From CAYMEV01 sp964389675 [NCBI: uncultured Candidatus Sumerlaeota bacterium] (GTDB taxonomy: Bacteria; CAYMEV01), in contig CAYMEV010000008.1 in assembly GCA_964389675.1 (NCBI GenBank), positions 78,416 to 142,415 of the forward strand: 64,000 nucleotides of DNA, read 5' to 3'. A program made the translations under genes and the position numbers. Below the pieces are notes generated by a model. The model worked only from the letters and a program-made list of their open reading frames with translations, had not been told where the DNA came from and did not search any database. Below are positions 1 to 8,904 of this stretch, in pieces (positions within the stretch are counted from its first letter, which is position 1; each line of letters begins with the position of its first letter).

Positions 1-279
1 CCTTCTTACCAGCCCTGCAAGGGGATAAAGTATCAGCAACCCGGAAAAAGCGCATAAAAGCCACCACATTGCAGAAAAACCCATATTATAGGCCATGTTT
101 GACGTCCCCAGCACAGCTGAGCTTCCGAGAATTGTAGCTGTCAGGCTCCCTGTTATAAGCCAGGTGCCTGATTTTCTTCCCCCGACAAAAAAATCATCAT
201 CTGTCTTTACCTTAAAAACAGATATTATGCCTATAAGAAGCATCACAAAAAAATAAACAAAAACAAATAAATATCTCAT
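1..279 (-). CDS. Sodium:solute symporter family protein, N-terminal part (partial)
   Basis: This 93-codon open frame starts at the ATG at 279-277 and runs off the left edge. The N-terminal hydrophobic helix is followed by the sequence DDDFFVGGRKSGTW and then a second membrane segment rich in G, S and A (TGSLTATILGSSAVLGTSN). This is the usual start of SSS-family (sodium:solute symporter) proteins: first helix, a short F-x-x-GGR loop, then the discontinuous second helix. SSS proteins couple sodium entry to uptake of sugars, amino acids or organic acids; the substrate cannot be told from this fragment. No clear Shine-Dalgarno precedes the ATG, so the exact start is uncertain. The gene diverges from the insertion sequence to its right. 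Confidence 0.72.
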   Translation of the reverse strand, partial: MRYLFVFVYFFVMLLIGIISVFKVKTDDDFFVGGRKSGTWLITGSLTATILGSSAVLGTSNMAYNMGFSAMWWLLCAFSGLLILYPLAGLVRR

Positions 280-382
280 ATATCGCTTAATTATTAAAAT
301 TATCTGGAATATTTTTCCATTTAATTTTTTTGTCAAGCATTATTAAAGTGGGTTTAAAATTTATCAGATATTTTAAAATTCC

Positions 383-1735
383 TGTTGTACCAAAATGATA
401 ATGTCCCCATATTGATGATATACTATGTCTCAATAAAGGAGGCATGGTAAGTATGGAGGATATTATCAGGATGAGCTCAAAGGAATTAAGGAGGCTTGCT
501 ATAATTAATAAGGTTATAGAAAGGTCTATGACAGCATTAAAGGCATCAGAGGTTTTAGGATTATCTTACAGGCAGACGAAGCGGTTAGTAAAGAGAGTCA
601 GGATTGATAAAGAAAGGGGTATTATTCACAGGTTGAGGGGCAGGCCGGGTAATAGGAGAATTTCAGTGAGCATAAGGGGAAAGGTTATTGAATTATACAA
701 CCGTAAGTATCCGGATTTTGGTCCGACCTTTGCTTCAGAGAAATTAAATGAAATAGATAATATTAATGTATGTCCTGAGACATTGAGGTTATGGTTATTA
801 TCGGAAAGCAAAAGGGTATGGCAGCGCAAGAGGAAGAAGAGTAGAAATTGGAGACCTCGAAAGGAATACTCTGGAGAGATGGTTCAGTTAGATGGTTCTG
901 CTCATGATTGGCTGGAGGGCAGAGGGCCATCTATGGTATTGATGGGTATTATAGATGATGCTACTGGGAGGGTATTCTGCAAATTTTATGATTATGAAGG
1001 GACAATCCCCGCAATGGACAGTTGCAAGGGTTATATTTCACAATATGGGATTCCTCAATCGGTTTACCTGGACAGGCATACAACATATAAATCGACTAAA
1101 AAGCAGAGCATAGAGGAGCAGTTGCGTGGTGAGAAATCTATGAGTCAGTTTGAGAGGGCTATGAATGATCTTGGTGTATTAGTTATCCATGCCTTTTCTC
1201 CCCAGGCTAAGGGTAGGGTAGAGAGATTATTCGGGACATTTCAAGATAGATTGATAAAAGAGATGCGTCTAAGAGGAATCCAAAGCAAAGAATCAGCAAA
1301 TCTTTTTCTTGAGGAGTATTTACCAGTATTTAACAGCAAATTTAGCGTACAACCCGTACAGAAAGGCAATTTGCACAGGCAATCTCCAGGAGATCATGTA
1401 CTTTCAGATATATTAAGCATAAAATCAGAGAGGATAATTTCCAATGATGGTGTTGTAAGGTATAACAACCGACAATTTCAGTTAGATGGCACCTTTCGCA
1501 GAACAAAAACTGTAACGATATCAGAGAGATTGGATGGGACTATTCATATTGCAAATAACGGCATTGAACAGAAATTCAGAGAGATTACCTTAGAAGTTAT
1601 GTTGAGTAAATCTAAGAAGAGACTATATGCTGCATCACCCCAGCTATGTATAGAATACAAAATTCAAGCTAACAGGAACAGATATGTATAATTCAGTATA
1701 TTATAAAAAGGGGACATTTCTATTCTGCTTTAACG
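383..1735 (+). mobile_element. ISNCY/IS1202-like insertion sequence
   Basis: About 1.35 kb element with one transposase gene, bounded by imperfect terminal inverted repeats. The left end reads TGTTGTACCAAAATG at 383 and continues to AATGTCCCC at 400-408. The right end, read on the minus strand, contains AGAAATGTCCCC ending at 1711. Over 26 bases the two ends match at about 18 positions, with the inner ten nearly identical. I see no target-site duplication outside the ends, which fits a rearrangement or deletion at one side after insertion. The reading frame that crosses the right end continues directly into the truncated gene downstream. Confidence 0.7.
444..1691 (+). CDS. DDE transposase (ISNCY/IS1202-type, rve integrase core)
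   Basis: A 415-residue transposase. Residues about 25-60 form an N-terminal helix-turn-helix (ASEVLGLSYRQTKRLVKRV) followed by a basic linker. The catalytic RNase H-like core shows the first Asp in VQLDGSAHDW, the second in YLDRHTTYKS and the Glu in GRVERLFGTFQDRL. The C-terminal beta-rich tail (RYNNRQFQL) is typical of this group. The enzyme cuts and joins the element ends. A GGAGG at 438-442 is too close to the ATG at 444; the ATG at 453 (MEDIIRMSS) has better spacing and is probably the true start. The frame is intact, so the element may still be active. Confidence 0.9.
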   Translation: MVSMEDIIRMSSKELRRLAIINKVIERSMTALKASEVLGLSYRQTKRLVKRVRIDKERGIIHRLRGRPGNRRISVSIRGKVIELYNRKYPDFGPTFASEKLNEIDNINVCPETLRLWLLSESKRVWQRKRKKSRNWRPRKEYSGEMVQLDGSAHDWLEGRGPSMVLMGIIDDATGRVFCKFYDYEGTIPAMDSCKGYISQYGIPQSVYLDRHTTYKSTKKQSIEEQLRGEKSMSQFERAMNDLGVLVIHAFSPQAKGRVERLFGTFQDRLIKEMRLRGIQSKESANLFLEEYLPVFNSKFSVQPVQKGNLHRQSPGDHVLSDILSIKSERIISNDGVVRYNNRQFQLDGTFRRTKTVTISERLDGTIHIANNGIEQKFREITLEVMLSKSKKRLYAASPQLCIEYKIQANRNRYV

Positions 1736-2331
1736 AGCTGATTATTTCCTTTGCAGGTTATGGACTTTATATATATGATTATTATGAGGATAAATTTACA
1801 AGGATCTTATCAGTATGGCCATCATTAATGTCAGCAGATGATATTACAGGAGATACATTTGATGAACTTGTATGCTGTTTTGATGGATATGGTATATATC
1901 TTGGGACATTCAATGGTGAAGGCAGGGATATAATGACTTTTGAAGAAAAATATACTTTCCATGATATTTCTAACCTAACAGAAGATAAATCCTCAGGAAA
2001 AGGCTTAAACTGGATGAAGATCCTTTCAGTTAATCCTGATGGTCCCATGCAAACAGGAAATATAGCCAATGATACCGGTTCAGAGATAATAATCAGCTAC
2101 AGTCAGCTTGCCTATTCATATTCTTATGGATTGGGCTGGTCGCATATATCCTCCATACCGTACTTTGAACAGATAATATCAGGTAATTTTACAGACAGCA
2201 TCAATGAGAATCTGATCATTTATGATACTGAGCTGAATAATCTCTATCTCTGGAGATCTGACAGCGGTTTGCTTGAGCTCCTGTGGGAAAACAGCGGTGA
2301 GGGTGAGATAACAGCAATGTCAACACTATAA
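1684..2331 (+). pseudogene. 5'-truncated FG-GAP/VCBS-like repeat protein, cut by the IS
   Basis: A 215-codon frame whose first 17 codons come from the right end of the insertion sequence; real gene sequence begins about 1736 with ELIISFAGYGLYIYDYY. The body carries repeats with the D-x-T-G-D-x-x-D-E-L pattern (ADDITGDTFDELVCC) and related blade-like segments (GNIANDTGSEIII, GNFTDSINENLIIY), as in FG-GAP/VCBS beta-propeller proteins that are normally exported. No matching 5' half lies left of the element, where a symporter gene on the other strand begins instead, so the N-terminus including any signal peptide is gone. Its stop overlaps the next start (TAATG at 2329-2333), suggesting an original operon with the PQQ-propeller gene. 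Probably a non-functional remnant unless the element supplies a start. Confidence 0.6.
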
Positions 2332-5300
2332 TGAGAGGGCTTGTGGTGAAGAAGAGATACTTATTCATATTTTTATTCCTTGCAATGGGATTACTGAGCT
2401 TTTATTTGGTTTTTTCTTTCCTCATTCAGCCAGAAAGAGAAAACTCAAAAATATTATCCACAAGAGAAGATATTCATACTATCCTGGAAGATGGGGTATG
2501 GAAGATAGATCATCCTGATTTTGTTCCCCAGTTTGGTGGGAACCTGCAGAATACAGGCGTATATCCGGGGCATGGGATAAGAGAAATTCAAATGGTAGAA
2601 GATATAGTTTTTTCTCATGAAGATCTATACAAATATCATAAGGCAAATTTAATTTATAAGATACGGCACAGGGGCCGGATAAGCTCATCTCCTGCTGTAT
2701 TAGATCAAATAGTATATTTTGGCGCCAGTGATGGTCATTTCTATGCAGTAGATGCTGATACCGGCAATGAAAAGTGGACTACCCGTATAGGTCAGCCTTC
2801 TGAAAAGATAGAGGACATTACAACTAATAGAAACCAAACACCCGGATCCCCCATACAGGCTATCTTCTCCTCCCCTGCCATCTCCGAAAATATGGTATTT
2901 TTCGGCACTGCTTACGGATATGCCTATGCACTTGATATAAAAAATGGAAACATAATCTGGAGAAATGAAATTCCCGGACTTCACCTGGCCAACCCCAAAA
3001 TTTATAAGAATAATTTATACATTGGAAGTAAAGACAGGCACCTTTACAAATTAGATAGCAGAACAGGCGATATTATCTGGAACTATAGTACAAGAGGAGA
3101 AATTAATTCGACTCCTGCTATCTATGATGACAGCATTTTCATTAACTGCCAGGATGGTTATCTGTACTCAATCGGAATAGACAGTAGCCTGAACTGGGAA
3201 ACCGATATTGGGCGTCCTACCAGGAATTCACCTGCTGTTTATGAAGGCATTCTATTTCTGGATGCAGATTGTTTTTATGCAGTAAATGTATATAATGGAA
3301 AAGTGATCTGGAAAACAGAGCCACGTAAAAACATTTCACAATGTGCTGTAAGTAAAGGCAGGGTATATTTTGCTGCTTCTGCTATTGCTGATAATAACAT
3401 AAAGAAGAGCTGTAAATATTTATATTCCTATAATGCAAAAGATGGCTCAGAAGAATGGAAATCTATTCTGGGCTCTTCTCCATTTGATCCGCTCACTCAT
3501 TCAGAACCAGCCCAGGAAGAGGGAAATCTGGATTTAGAATTACCAGGCGACCAGATAATTATATCTGGAGATATTATCCACCTGTTCATTATTGGCAATT
3601 ATCGGAATAAGATATATGACATTCCTACTGGCAGGATATATGGGTTTTATGATAATTTGGAAAGCAATCCTGATCCTGATCAAAACACAGATATAAAGTA
3701 TCATTATGCATATTCTATTGCCGGGTTAAGCTCACCGGTGGTAATAGATGATGAAATGGCCTATTTTGGATCAGAAAAATTTCACAATAATGGCTGGTAT
3801 ACAGCTCTGTGCTCTATTGAAAGCACACAGCATGCATATCGCTGGCAGCCACGCCTGCTGGATCTCCAGCTATATGAGATCTATGATCAGTTTAAGAATT
3901 ATACACTCCCGGTGATGTCAGATGATAATCTAATCATTCATGACCTTATAGCAAAAGATGGAAGTATTTCAGAGGGCTCAGGACATGCACACTCTGATGA
4001 GAAACAGAATGCTTCAGGAATTGCTATTGCATCCTATGATATCAATACCAGGAAAGAAATATATTCCGGAGTATATGAATTAGAAGATACTTCACCCATT
4101 AAAATCTTCAAAAGGTCGTCTGCAGTCAAATCAGGAAGATTTTTCCTTGAAACAGGGGAAATAGAAAAAATATATAAAAAAATCAATGACATAAAACCAG
4201 TATTAGAATTTCTGTTAAGGATAGAATTGCCTGTAAAGAAGATACAGATCAGTTACACTGAAAATAGAATAAGAAATAATTCATACCACGCATTTGATAT
4301 CAATACAGGGAAACTGCTATGGAAATGCGATATGGGGCCATTTATATGTAACTCACCGCCTTTGTTTTATGAAGATAATATATATATTGGAAGCTGTTAT
4401 ATTTTCAGAGATAATTTGATTCAGTATAATCTAAAAGACTTTGATAATATATTTTTGGCAATTAATTCGAAAAATGGTAAAGAGGAATGGAAAATTAATG
4501 TTATTGGAAATATTATCTCAAGACCTCTTTTATATAATGATATTTTATATTTTGGCACAGATAGAGGGTATGTCTACGCAGTAGACCGTTTTGGGGGAAA
4601 ACTGATATGGAAGTTTTGCATAAGCGGGGGTATAAGCTCTACTCCCGCAGTTTATAATGATATAATTTTCATAGGAAGCTGGAACTGGAATATCTATGCA
4701 ATTGATGCAAAAACCGGCAGGGGTTTATGGAAATTTAGAACAAGGGGTGAAGTCAGAAGTGATATATATGCATATAATAGCAGCCTGCAATTTCTAAGCA
4801 TAATACCCCCCAGGGATTCAGGCTTTATAAGATACCAGGCAAATAAAGGCAATTTTACTATCCGGGATTATGATGCAGACAGCCGTACATTACATATCAT
4901 CAGGAAAGAACCTGAACTTATTGAAAGAGATAGAATACAATATAGTTGCCTGCAATCACTCAATATTGAATCTGGTATTGAAAAATGGGAAATCAGGGGG
5001 AATATATCTCAGGTTTTATTTGAATCTGATATTATCTATACACTGAATGATAATAATTTGCAGGCAGTCAGCATTATAGATGGATCTATCATATGGGAAA
5101 AAAAGGCAGATATATACCAGGATAAATGCTTATGGGTTAAGAAAAAGGATAAAGAAGGATACTTTGATATATGGCAGGAGGAAAAGGAAATAAAGGATTA
5201 TGAAATATACAGGGAATTTTTTCTGAAAAAATATCTGGATAAGATATTCATTGTCATAATAAAACGAATACCAATTGAGGGAACACAGCCTGATATAGAA

Positions 5301-5393
5301 TATTCCTCGGAAGTCTATCTCAGAGAGATTGATGCTAAAACCGGAAAGACAGAACATGACTATAAAATAAGCAATAATAAAATACATTTTTAA
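2331..5393 (+). CDS. Large membrane-anchored PQQ-like beta-propeller protein
   Basis: A 1020-residue protein. Residues about 8-33 form a single hydrophobic anchor or uncleaved signal, so the rest should be periplasmic. The body holds many PQQ/BamB-type blades of the pattern x-x-Y-A-x-D-x-x-x-G-x-x-x-W, for example HFYAVDADTGNEKW, YAYALDIKNGNIIW, HLYKLDSRTGDIIW, GYVYAVDRFGGKLIW and NIYAIDAKTGRGLW. They cluster in an N-terminal half (about 90-370) and a second group (about 660-830), so two propellers are likely. Classic quinoprotein dehydrogenase calcium and quinone ligands are not evident; a scaffold, binding or BamB-like role is more likely than redox chemistry. Its start overlaps the stop of the truncated propeller gene upstream, so the IS may have separated it from its promoter. 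Confidence 0.8.
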   Translation: MRGLVVKKRYLFIFLFLAMGLLSFYLVFSFLIQPERENSKILSTREDIHTILEDGVWKIDHPDFVPQFGGNLQNTGVYPGHGIREIQMVEDIVFSHEDLYKYHKANLIYKIRHRGRISSSPAVLDQIVYFGASDGHFYAVDADTGNEKWTTRIGQPSEKIEDITTNRNQTPGSPIQAIFSSPAISENMVFFGTAYGYAYALDIKNGNIIWRNEIPGLHLANPKIYKNNLYIGSKDRHLYKLDSRTGDIIWNYSTRGEINSTPAIYDDSIFINCQDGYLYSIGIDSSLNWETDIGRPTRNSPAVYEGILFLDADCFYAVNVYNGKVIWKTEPRKNISQCAVSKGRVYFAASAIADNNIKKSCKYLYSYNAKDGSEEWKSILGSSPFDPLTHSEPAQEEGNLDLELPGDQIIISGDIIHLFIIGNYRNKIYDIPTGRIYGFYDNLESNPDPDQNTDIKYHYAYSIAGLSSPVVIDDEMAYFGSEKFHNNGWYTALCSIESTQHAYRWQPRLLDLQLYEIYDQFKNYTLPVMSDDNLIIHDLIAKDGSISEGSGHAHSDEKQNASGIAIASYDINTRKEIYSGVYELEDTSPIKIFKRSSAVKSGRFFLETGEIEKIYKKINDIKPVLEFLLRIELPVKKIQISYTENRIRNNSYHAFDINTGKLLWKCDMGPFICNSPPLFYEDNIYIGSCYIFRDNLIQYNLKDFDNIFLAINSKNGKEEWKINVIGNIISRPLLYNDILYFGTDRGYVYAVDRFGGKLIWKFCISGGISSTPAVYNDIIFIGSWNWNIYAIDAKTGRGLWKFRTRGEVRSDIYAYNSSLQFLSIIPPRDSGFIRYQANKGNFTIRDYDADSRTLHIIRKEPELIERDRIQYSCLQSLNIESGIEKWEIRGNISQVLFESDIIYTLNDNNLQAVSIIDGSIIWEKKADIYQDKCLWVKKKDKEGYFDIWQEEKEIKDYEIYREFFLKKYLDKIFIVIIKRIPIEGTQPDIEYSSEVYLREIDAKTGKTEHDYKISNNKIHF

Positions 5394-5599
5394 TCTGGTG
5401 TATCTAAGTATCAAAAATGTCCATAATAAATTTCTTTTATATAATTCCAAATCCACAAGTATATGCAAATAAACATCCTGGTCTCTTTTCCCAACAATTA
5501 TCCCTGAAAAATGATAATAATTGATCCTTTTGTCAAGCTTTATATGGATCATGATACTATTTGCTTTGAAAAGTATTTTAATTATCATATAATCAGATT

Positions 5600-6430
5600 A
5601 TGGATTTCAGTATAAACAGCATAATGTTCGCCCTGTCCCTTACCATGCTGGCAGGCCTTTCCACAGGAATAGGCAGTTTTACTGCATTTTTCGCAAAGAG
5701 GACCAATTTCAAATTTCTGTCATTCAGCCTGGGGTTCTCTGCCGGGGTAATGATATATGTCAGCTTTGCCGAAATATTCCCTCATGCCCTGGAGGTATTG
5801 ACCGATGCTCTCGGGGAAAAGCATGGCAATTATATTACAGTGCTTTTTTTCTTTATCGGGATCATCTTTATAGCTGTCATTGACAGGATCATCCCTTCAT
5901 TCGAAAATCCCCATGAGCTTCCCGCTATCTCAGAGATCAGGGGTATAAAAGCAGAAAATGCAGAAATGCCCGCCACTGCAAAGCTTCACAGGATGGGAAT
6001 ATTTACAGCCCTTGCAATAGCCATACATAATTTCCCTGAGGGGCTTGCGACATTCCTTGTAGCAGCAAAGGACCCTGCATTAGGCATCACCATTGCAATA
6101 GCCATTGCAATACATAATATACCGGAGGGAATAGCAGTCTCTGTACCTATATATTATGCAACAGGCAGCAAAAAGAAGGCATTCCGGTACTCTTTCCTTT
6201 CAGGCATGGCTGAGCCTGTAGGGGCAGTAATAGGATTCCTGATCCTGCTTCCCTTCATCAATGATATTATTTTCGGCATTCTCTTCTCTGCGGTTGCAGG
6301 CATAATGGTATTTATTTCAATTGATGAGCTTCTCCCTTCAGCCCAGCAGTACGGGGAGCACCACCTTTCCATATACGGCCTTGTACTGGGGATGATGGTA
6401 ATGGCAGCAAGCCTCATTATGATGATATAG
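5600..6430 (+). CDS. zupT: ZIP-family zinc/divalent metal transporter (ZupT-like)
   Basis: A 276-residue inner-membrane protein with about eight membrane segments. The two diagnostic metal-binding helices are both present: [10 protein letters not shown] (helix IV) and [15 protein letters not shown] (helix V), spaced as in ZupT/GufA-type ZIP transporters. Family members import Zn2+, Fe2+, Mn2+ or Co2+ into the cytoplasm. The loop between helices III and IV is short and lacks the long His-rich stretch seen in eukaryotic ZIPs. It appears to be a single-gene unit in a 200-base gap after the propeller gene; no Zur- or Fur-like operator was obvious. Length and motifs fit the family well. Metal specificity is unknown. 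Confidence 0.92.
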   Translation: MDFSINSIMFALSLTMLAGLSTGIGSFTAFFAKRTNFKFLSFSLGFSAGVMIYVSFAEIFPHALEVLTDALGEKHGNYITVLFFFIGIIFIAVIDRIIPSFENPHELPAISEIRGIKAENAEMPATAKLHRMGIFTALAIAIHNFPEGLATFLVAAKDPALGITIAIAIAIHNIPEGIAVSVPIYYATGSKKKAFRYSFLSGMAEPVGAVIGFLILLPFINDIIFGILFSAVAGIMVFISIDELLPSAQQYGEHHLSIYGLVLGMMVMAASLIMMI

Positions 6431-6446
6431 GAAGGATTTATCCTTC
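6431..6446. terminator. Short hairpin between convergent genes (possible bidirectional terminator)
   Basis: GAAGGA-ttta-TCCTTC directly after the stop of the ZIP transporter gene, followed on the plus strand by CTGTTTTTA. The stem is only six pairs, so termination strength is uncertain. Confidence 0.35.
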
Positions 6447-6470
6447 AGCCCTGTTTTTATGCTGACAGTT

Positions 6471-7619
6471 CTATTTTTTATCTCCGGTAATATCCCTTAT
6501 ATGCTCCAGGATCCTTATAATATTCCCTTCTGCATCAAAAATCGGGTATGATCTTGCATCTATCCATATGCCGTATTTATCAAGGTACTTGATTACCTTT
6601 GCGGGCTTTTTTGTAGCAATGACCTCCCTTGTGGCACATTCTTCACATGGCCTGTCCTGCCCGATAAGCTCCCAGCATCTTTTTCCGTCTATATCCGATG
6701 ATGATGCATTCAGGAATTCATAGCCCGCCTTATTATAACGGATAACCCTCTGATCTATGTCCTGAATCCCAAGTATATCAGGAATGGCATTAAAGACTGC
6801 CTCCAGTGTATCTGCTGTTTCCTTGTGGGAGGCGATCAGGTCTTTGAGCTCAAGCTCAAGCTTTTTCCTCTCGGTTATATCAGCTGCAATATGTATGACA
6901 TTCTCTATAATGCCTGACTCATTGCAGACCGGCATGCATGATACGAGGTAGTATCCCCCGAGGACTTCCATGTATATCTCAGTAGTCTCTATGCCCTTTG
7001 ATTCAAAAATGTGCTTAAAAGGGCATCCGAAGGGTGGCTTACTGCTTTTGGGGCTGTGGAAGACCTCCCAGCATTTCATACCGCAGATATCCTTATTTCC
7101 GTCTTTTAAGAGAGACCTCATTCTTTCATTATAATCCAGTATATTATTCTCAGCATCCATAATTACTGCCAGATAGGGTATGCTGTTGAAAACTGCTTCC
7201 CAGTAGCCTGAAAGGTCACTGGCCTCCTTCTCTTTCTTTACAGTTTCAGTGGAATCGCTGAAAAAGCCTGCTATATGGATCTTTTCACCCGAGTTTATCA
7301 GGGATGTATTTATATCAGCATATATGATACTGCCGTCACTCTTCTTAACAGGTATATGCCTTGCAGATCTCAGCTTGCCCTTCAGCAATGATTCTATCAT
7401 CAGAAGAACGGTATTGGCATACTCGGACGGATGAATGTCTGTTACTTTAAGTTTAAGCAGGTCCTTCTCTTCATAGCCGAGCATGATGCATATTGATTCA
7501 TTGGCAAACAGTATATCCTTATTCCTGGGGTCTGCTATCAGTATGCCCTCTGATGAATTTTTAAGGGCATCAAGAGCCAGTCTGCCGTCAAATATGCTGT
7601 CTAACGGGATTTTTTCCAT
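6471..7619 (-). CDS. Protein with three PAS sensor domains and no output domain
   Basis: A 382-residue cytoplasmic protein from the ATG at 7619-7617 (MEKIPLDSIFDG). Three PAS domains follow one another: about 12-130 (ILIADPRNKDILFANE), about 140-260 (AVIMDAENNILDYNE) and about 275-380 (GIQDIDQRVIRYNKAG), the second closed by an ITERKK linker. Domains two and three carry paired cysteines in the ligand loop (GMKCWEVFH...FGCPF and GKRCWELI...PCEECATRE), as in redox- or metal-responsive PAS/PAC modules. No histidine kinase, GGDEF or DNA-binding domain is present, so it must pass its signal to a partner. The frame is open up to 7733, but the 38 extra codons look non-coding and a good promoter lies inside them, which favours the shorter start. 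Confidence 0.78.
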   Translation of the reverse strand: MEKIPLDSIFDGRLALDALKNSSEGILIADPRNKDILFANESICIMLGYEEKDLLKLKVTDIHPSEYANTVLLMIESLLKGKLRSARHIPVKKSDGSIIYADINTSLINSGEKIHIAGFFSDSTETVKKEKEASDLSGYWEAVFNSIPYLAVIMDAENNILDYNERMRSLLKDGNKDICGMKCWEVFHSPKSSKPPFGCPFKHIFESKGIETTEIYMEVLGGYYLVSCMPVCNESGIIENVIHIAADITERKKLELELKDLIASHKETADTLEAVFNAIPDILGIQDIDQRVIRYNKAGYEFLNASSSDIDGKRCWELIGQDRPCEECATREVIATKKPAKVIKYLDKYGIWIDARSYPIFDAEGNIIRILEHIRDITGDKK

Positions 7620-7630
7620 AGTGATTAAAA

Positions 7631-7659
7631 ATTTTATGCCTAAATTATCTATTTTACAA
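7631..7659 (-). promoter_or_regulatory. Candidate sigma-70 promoter of the PAS gene
   Basis: Minus-strand -35 TTGTAA (7659-7654), 17-base spacer, -10 TAAAAT (7636-7631). Transcription would begin about 7624, leaving a nearly leaderless mRNA for the ATG at 7619. Confidence 0.45.
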
Positions 7660-7777
7660 TAAAAATATTTGATTAACTGATCAGTTTTTTCTTTCTTTCG
7701 TCTGCCAGTGTTCTGCATCAAAAAGACAGACATGGCTTATATTTCAGGCCTGGATGCACTGGCCAAACTGCCCCGAA

Positions 7778-7829
7778 GCCCTGCCTGCTTTTTTGCAGGT
7801 TATCAGCAGGGCATTCGCCCGCCTGATAA
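7778..7829 (+). promoter_or_regulatory. Two mutually exclusive stem-loops in the leader of the membrane-protein gene
   Basis: Structure A pairs GCCCTG (7778-7783) plus CCTGC (7784-7788) with GCAGG (7795-7799) plus CAGGGC (7807-7812) around a six-T loop, with one seven-base bulge. Structure B pairs TTATCAG (7800-7806) with CTGATAA (7823-7829) and GGGC (7809-7812) with GCCC (7817-7820) around ATTC. Both need bases 7807-7812, so they compete. They lie about 90 bases upstream of the start at 7915. This is switch-like, but no known riboswitch class was recognised and no clear U-tract terminator follows. Confidence 0.4.
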
Positions 7830-7914
7830 GGCCAAAAATTTATGTTATGGATTTTTTCCCCATTTTGATATATATACAGATCAATAGTAAAAAATTTAAC
7901 TGGAGGATAGCATT

Positions 7915-8886
7915 ATGGACCTGAAATCTTTACAGATCGGCAGGGCAGCAGGCATTGTAATGAAAACGCTTCCAATATCGGCAGTAAGGCTTGGTGCTCT
8001 TCTTGTATTCTGGATCATAGCGATCATATACCTTGCAGTTGTCGGCGGGATAGCATGGCTTACAGGGCAGGCAGTGCCCTTTATCGGGGTGATAATATTC
8101 ATAATCGGCATCGGCGGGGTAGGCTTCCTTTACAAGCTTGCGAGGGATTATGTCCTTTATATGATAAAGGCGGCTCATATAGCTGTAATTGCCGAGATCA
8201 TACACAAAGGAAAGGATATACCTGTCACAGCCAGTCAGCTTGCATACGGAAAAGACCAGGTAAAGAAGCGCTTCGGCGAAGCAAGCGTGATGTTTGCCGT
8301 TGATAAGATCATAAATGGGGTTATCAGGGTCTTTACATCCGCTGTCTACAGAATAACATCCTTCCTTCCAGGAAATATCGGGCATAATATAGCGGGCATC
8401 ATAAACAGGATCATAAAATTCTCACTGAGCTATATTGACGAGGCAATACTTGCAAGGACATTCTGGCTTGACAGCGGTTCAGTATGGGCAAATGCAAAAG
8501 ACGGTGTCATACTCTACGGAATGGTATGGAAGCCTATACTGATGAATGCAATAGCCCTCATGCTTCTGTCATATATTCCTTTTGCTGTTGCAGTATTACT
8601 GCTTGTAGCTCCGGTAGGGGGAGCGATCTGGTATATGACATCCCCCACTATAGGCGGCTGGACTGTTATAGCCCTCCTTGTCCTTGCCTACCTTATTAAG
8701 GTCGCTGTAGGCGATGCATTTGCCATGGCAGCTATAATCGCCTCTTATCATGATGAGATACAGGGCCTTGAACCTTCCCCCGAAGTTTCGGCAAAACTTG
8801 AAGGCATGAGCGGGAAATTCAGGGAGCTTAAAAAGAAAGCCTCTGAATCACTCGGGTTTGACAAAGGGGCGGAAAACCAGACTTAA
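7915..8886 (+). CDS. Multi-pass membrane protein of unknown function
   Basis: A 323-residue protein with a strong ribosome-binding site (GGAGG, about ten bases upstream). Two long hydrophobic hairpins lie near the N-terminus (about 25-80) and again at about 205-270, separated by an amphipathic, basic central region (about 85-200), with a short charged C-terminal tail (about 280-323). Membrane helices contain repeated small-residue patterns (GVIIFIIGIGGVGF). I do not recognise the family and see no catalytic signature. It stands alone between a divergent PAS gene and a convergent MFS gene, and has a structured leader, so its expression may be conditionally controlled. Confidence 0.7.
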   Translation: MDLKSLQIGRAAGIVMKTLPISAVRLGALLVFWIIAIIYLAVVGGIAWLTGQAVPFIGVIIFIIGIGGVGFLYKLARDYVLYMIKAAHIAVIAEIIHKGKDIPVTASQLAYGKDQVKKRFGEASVMFAVDKIINGVIRVFTSAVYRITSFLPGNIGHNIAGIINRIIKFSLSYIDEAILARTFWLDSGSVWANAKDGVILYGMVWKPILMNAIALMLLSYIPFAVAVLLLVAPVGGAIWYMTSPTIGGWTVIALLVLAYLIKVAVGDAFAMAAIIASYHDEIQGLEPSPEVSAKLEGMSGKFRELKKKASESLGFDKGAENQT

Positions 8887-8904
8887 AAGCTCGTAAATAT
8901 TTGT

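Noticed and set aside
5130-5588. 152-codon hydrophobic minus-strand frame overlapping the propeller gene
   Set aside because: It is antisense to a clear coding region, with composition explained by AT-rich codons, and has no start signal.
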